Positions 5,410 through 7,559 of a stretch of DNA of 7,559 bases are shown piece by piece. Under the pieces are notes generated by a model, which made no database searches, was not told where the DNA came from, and saw nothing but the letters and a program-made list of their open reading frames with translations. The translations under genes were made by a program, and so were the position numbers. This stretch comes from an uncultured Opitutia bacterium (GTDB lineage: Bacteria; Verrucomicrobiota; Verrucomicrobiia; Opitutales; UBA953): contig CAIYAN010000425.1 of NCBI GenBank assembly GCA_903924185.1, positions 1-7,559 on the forward strand, in the 5' to 3' direction. Within the stretch, counting starts at the first letter, position 1; every line of letters begins with the position of its first letter.

Positions 5410-6612
5410 ATGTCTCTTCAAGTCCTGAAACCCCGCGTGCGTGGCTTCATTTGTATCACTTCCCACCCGGAAGGTTGCGCGGCCCACGTCCGTGAACAGG
5501 TTGCGCACGTCAAGTCCCGACCCGCGCTCAAGGGTGGCCCGAAATCAGTCTTAGTCATCGGCGCCTCTACGGGCTACGGCCTCTCTTCGCGCATCGCCGC
5601 GGCTTTCGGTTCCGGAGCGGCTACCCTTGGCATCTTCTTCGAACGCAACGGCGAAGGCGACAAGGCCGGGAGCCCGGGCTGGTACAACACGACGGGCTTC
5701 CATGCCGAAGCCAAGAAGGCCGGCCTCACCGCTATCTCGCTGAACGGAGATGCCTTTTCCGCAGAGCTCAAAGCCCAAGTCATTGAGGCTATTAAATCCA
5801 AGATGCCCGGCGGCAAGGTTGACCTCATCGTCTACTCGCTCGCCTCCCCTCGACGGACCGCCCCAGACGGCGTCACCTACAAGTCGACGCTCAAGCCAAC
5901 CGGAGCGCCGTTCCACGCCAAGAACCTCGATACCGACCGCAAGGTTGTGAACGACGTGACCCTCGACACCGCGAACGCCGAGGAAATTGCCCACACCGTC
6001 AAGGTCATGGGTGGCGAAGACTGGGAGCTCTGGATGAACGCCCTCGACGGCGCCGGTGTGATCAAGGAAGGCTGCCAGACGGTCGCCTACTCCTATATCG
6101 GACCGCAAGTCACTTGGCCCATCTACAAGGACGGCACCATCGGCAAGGCCAAGGAAGACCTCGAGCGGGCCAGCCGCAAAATCGACGACCTCATGAAGCT
6201 GCACCGTGGCCGCGCCTTCGTCTCCGTCAACAAGGCCGTTGTCACCCAAGCCAGTTCCGCGATCCCCGTGGTCCCGCTCTACGTTTCCCTGCTCTTCAAA
6301 ATCATGAAGGCGAAGGGCAATCACGAAGGCTGCATCGAACAAATCCAGCGCCTCTTCGAGAAGCAAATGTACAATGGCAACGCCCTTGACTTCGACGACA
6401 ACGGCCGCGTCCGCATCGATGACTTGGAAATGCTGCCCGAAATCCAAAAAGCCGTCTTCGATATCTGGCCGCTCGTGACCACCGAGACTTTCGACCAATA
6501 CGGCGATTTCGCCGGTTACCAGTCCGACTTCCTTAAAAACTTCGGCTTCGGCCTCGCGGGCGTAGACTACGACGCCCCAACCGAAGTCGAACGCCCCATC
6601 GAGAACGTCTAA
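5410..6612 (+). CDS. fabV: Enoyl-ACP reductase FabV (trans-2-enoyl-CoA reductase family)
   Basis: FabV performs the last step of each type II fatty acid elongation cycle, reducing trans-2-enoyl-ACP with NADH in the cytoplasm. It is a long short-chain-dehydrogenase relative, unrelated in length to FabI, and characterised members (Vibrio, Pseudomonas, Burkholderia) resist triclosan. The 400 residues match the family. Landmarks are KPRVRGFICITSHPEGC (7-23), the nucleotide-binding loop VIGASTGYGLSSR (49-61), acidic E78 at the end of the second strand (LGIFFER), as expected for NADH preference, VYSLASPRR (141-149), and the active-site Y-x8-K as Y239...K248 within IYKDGTIGKAK. The C-terminal part keeps the FDxxG and GxDYD segments (361-388). 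parA starts one base after its stop, so the two are probably co-transcribed. No fabI is visible here to tell whether FabV is the only enoyl reductase. Confidence 0.96.
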   Translation: MSLQVLKPRVRGFICITSHPEGCAAHVREQVAHVKSRPALKGGPKSVLVIGASTGYGLSSRIAAAFGSGAATLGIFFERNGEGDKAGSPGWYNTTGFHAEAKKAGLTAISLNGDAFSAELKAQVIEAIKSKMPGGKVDLIVYSLASPRRTAPDGVTYKSTLKPTGAPFHAKNLDTDRKVVNDVTLDTANAEEIAHTVKVMGGEDWELWMNALDGAGVIKEGCQTVAYSYIGPQVTWPIYKDGTIGKAKEDLERASRKIDDLMKLHRGRAFVSVNKAVVTQASSAIPVVPLYVSLLFKIMKAKGNHEGCIEQIQRLFEKQMYNGNALDFDDNGRVRIDDLEMLPEIQKAVFDIWPLVTTETFDQYGDFAGYQSDFLKNFGFGLAGVDYDAPTEVERPIENV

Positions 6613-6613
6613 G

Positions 6614-7390
6614 GTGACCAAGGTCTTCTCCATCGCGAATCAAAAGGGCGGCGTCGGCAAGACGACCACCGCGGTCAATCTGGCAGCAGGCCTCGCCCGC
6701 CAAGGTATCCGCACCCTGCTCGTCGACCTCGACGCCCAGGCGAACGCGACCAGTGCACTCGGCATCGAGAAGACCGAAGGCAAATCCCTCTACAAGGTCC
6801 TACACGGCGAAGCCACGGCCGCTGACATGATCGTAGCGACCTCGACCGAAAAACTCGACCTCATCCCTTCCGAGGTCGACCTCGCGGCCGTGGAGTCCGA
6901 ACTCGCCCAAGCCGAGAATTACCTCGGTCGTCTTCGTGCCAGCCTTGCCCCCATCATCGACGCTAAGACCTACGGGGCCATCCTCATCGATTGCCCGCCG
7001 GCCCTTGGCATGCTCTCGATGAACGCGCTCAGCGCCTCGGACTACCTTTTCGTGACGCTGCAAACCGAATACCTTGCGATGGAAGGCCTCGGCCAGATCG
7101 TCGGCGTGGTCGACCAGCTCAAGGCCGCCGGCGCCACCGATAAACTCGCACTCGGCGGGATCGTGATGACGATGTACGACGTCCGCACCAAGCTCTCCCG
7201 TCAGGTCGTCGAAGAAGTGAAGACTCACTTCCCTACGCTCGTCATGGAAACCATGATTCCGCGCACCATCCGCCTGTCGGAGTGCCCGAGCCACGGCCAG
7301 ACGATTTTCCAGTACGACGTCCATTCCCCAGGTGCCGTCGCCTACGCGGCGCTCGCCAAGGAATTTATCAAGCGGTTTGGGCTTAAGTAA
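6614..7390 (+). CDS. parA: ParA/Soj-family chromosome-partitioning ATPase
   Basis: ParA is a deviant-Walker ATPase that binds nucleoid DNA as an ATP dimer and, with ParB-parS, moves replication origins apart; some relatives place other cargo. The 258 residues fit chromosomal Soj/ParA without the N-terminal DNA-binding extension of plasmid type Ia proteins. The deviant Walker A is KGGVGKTT (11-18, with signature K11 and catalytic K16), Walker A' is VDLDAQANAT (37-46, D40), and Walker B is ILIDCPP (123-129). The C-terminal MIPRTIRLSECPSHGQTI (214-231) and DVHSPGAVAYAALAKE (235-250) are typical of chromosomal ParA. The start is GTG at 6614, one base after the fabV stop, with only TAAG ahead of it, so translation is probably coupled. 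parB is not directly downstream, and I found no parS-like palindrome (GTTTCACGTGAAAC type) in the window. Confidence 0.93.
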   Translation: MTKVFSIANQKGGVGKTTTAVNLAAGLARQGIRTLLVDLDAQANATSALGIEKTEGKSLYKVLHGEATAADMIVATSTEKLDLIPSEVDLAAVESELAQAENYLGRLRASLAPIIDAKTYGAILIDCPPALGMLSMNALSASDYLFVTLQTEYLAMEGLGQIVGVVDQLKAAGATDKLALGGIVMTMYDVRTKLSRQVVEEVKTHFPTLVMETMIPRTIRLSECPSHGQTIFQYDVHSPGAVAYAALAKEFIKRFGLK

Positions 7391-7401
7391 GCCCGCGAAG
7401 G

Positions 7402-7434
7402 TTGACTGCTGGGGGAGGCGGGCGATGCTAACTT
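7402..7434 (+). promoter_or_regulatory. Candidate promoter of the right-edge secreted-protein gene
   Basis: TTGACT (7402-7407) is a near-consensus -35 box. After 18 bases comes TGCTAACTT (7426-7434), an extended -10 form TG-n-TA-nnn-T, with the same geometry as the site ahead of rpoZ. A transcript would begin within a few bases of the ATG at 7442, implying a leaderless or nearly leaderless message. That fits the absence of a properly spaced Shine-Dalgarno site; the GGAGG at 7414-7418 is 23 bases away. Confidence 0.5.
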
Positions 7435-7441
7435 CCTTTCC

Positions 7442-7559
7442 ATGCGCCCCGCCCTCCTGCTCGGTCTGCTGTCCTTCAGCCTAATCACACGGGCTGCGGG
7501 CGCGGCCGAAGAAACCAAGCCCACCACACCTACGGCACAACCGGCGAAGGCCAAAACCG
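7442..7559 (+). CDS. Exported protein, N-terminal fragment cut by right edge
   Basis: An open frame from the ATG at 7442 runs off the end of the window (39 complete codons). The N terminus MRPALLLGLLSFSLITRAAGA followed by AEE has the form of a Sec signal peptide: one Arg, a leucine-rich hydrophobic core and a small-residue cleavage site near A20-A22. The mature part starts with a Thr/Pro/Ala/Lys-rich linker (TKPTTPTAQPAKAKT), common in periplasmic or outer-membrane-anchored proteins. Nothing visible identifies the family. It follows parA by 51 bases, and a separate candidate promoter lies in that gap, so it may be its own transcription unit. It is not ParB. Confidence 0.7.
   Translation, partial: MRPALLLGLLSFSLITRAAGAAEETKPTTPTAQPAKAKT

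Noticed and set aside
5188..5508. A 106-codon minus-strand frame spanning the heptamer array (translating it as SGWRLAVGR)
   Set aside because: It reads through the repeat and into the antisense of fabV, with no recognisable start context or family; treated as accidental.
5551..6633. A 360-codon open frame on the minus strand opposite fabV
   Set aside because: fabV is unmistakable on the + strand. The antisense translation is a Val/Asp/Gly/Glu-rich string with no family motif, the usual shadow of GC-rich codon bias.
6800..7324. A 174-codon open frame opposite parA
   Set aside because: Same cause: the composition (His/Asp/Arg-rich) is that of an antisense shadow, and parA is complete on the other strand.
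7391..7423. GCCCGC...GCGGGC inverted repeat after parA as a terminator
   Set aside because: A 6-bp stem with a 21-base loop and no T-run; it overlaps the candidate promoter and is unlikely to terminate.

Overview
The window looks like ordinary chromosomal DNA from a GC-rich bacterium of the PVC group, most likely Verrucomicrobiota (Opitutae-like). The evidence is moderate. Ribosomal protein L28 carries the lysine/glycine-rich internal insertion I associate with Chlamydia and relatives, Shine-Dalgarno sites are weak or absent at most starts, and the RpoZ, DUF2306 and FabV sequences resemble verrucomicrobial versions. This is recognition from memory, not a database search.

Layout, left to right. 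(1) The 3' part of an EamA-type drug/metabolite transporter runs in from the left edge on the + strand. (2) A compact minus-strand cluster follows, read as rpoZ (RNA polymerase omega), smpB (trans-translation), trmL (tRNA wobble methylation) and a DUF2306 membrane protein. smpB and trmL overlap in a GTGA. (3) dgkA (lipid kinase) lies divergently on the + strand and converges on rpmB (L28, minus strand), with a strong hairpin between them that can serve both genes. (4) A minus-strand PLP aminotransferase of an atypical class I/II subfamily follows. (5) Next is a free-standing four-helix-bundle gene (23S rRNA intervening-sequence protein family). It is visibly more A/T-rich than its neighbours and is bracketed by inverted copies of a heptamer repeat (CGGTTAG/CGGTTGG). 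(6) On the + strand, fabV (enoyl-ACP reductase) is followed after one base by parA (Soj-type ATPase), and then by the first 39 codons of an exported protein cut by the right edge.

Most genes are housekeeping: transcription, ribosome rescue, tRNA modification, ribosome assembly, lipid recycling, fatty acid elongation and chromosome segregation. I see no CRISPR array, rRNA, tRNA, transposase, integrase or recognisable defence system.

The two observations that go beyond routine annotation are the repeat-bracketed four-helix-bundle cassette and a recurring upstream signature. The signature is TTG, then 21 bases, then TGCT. It occurs in front of four genes (rpoZ, rpmB, the aminotransferase and the right-edge gene) and could be this organism's main promoter form. 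The fabV-parA pairing, without parB alongside, is a third, weaker point.
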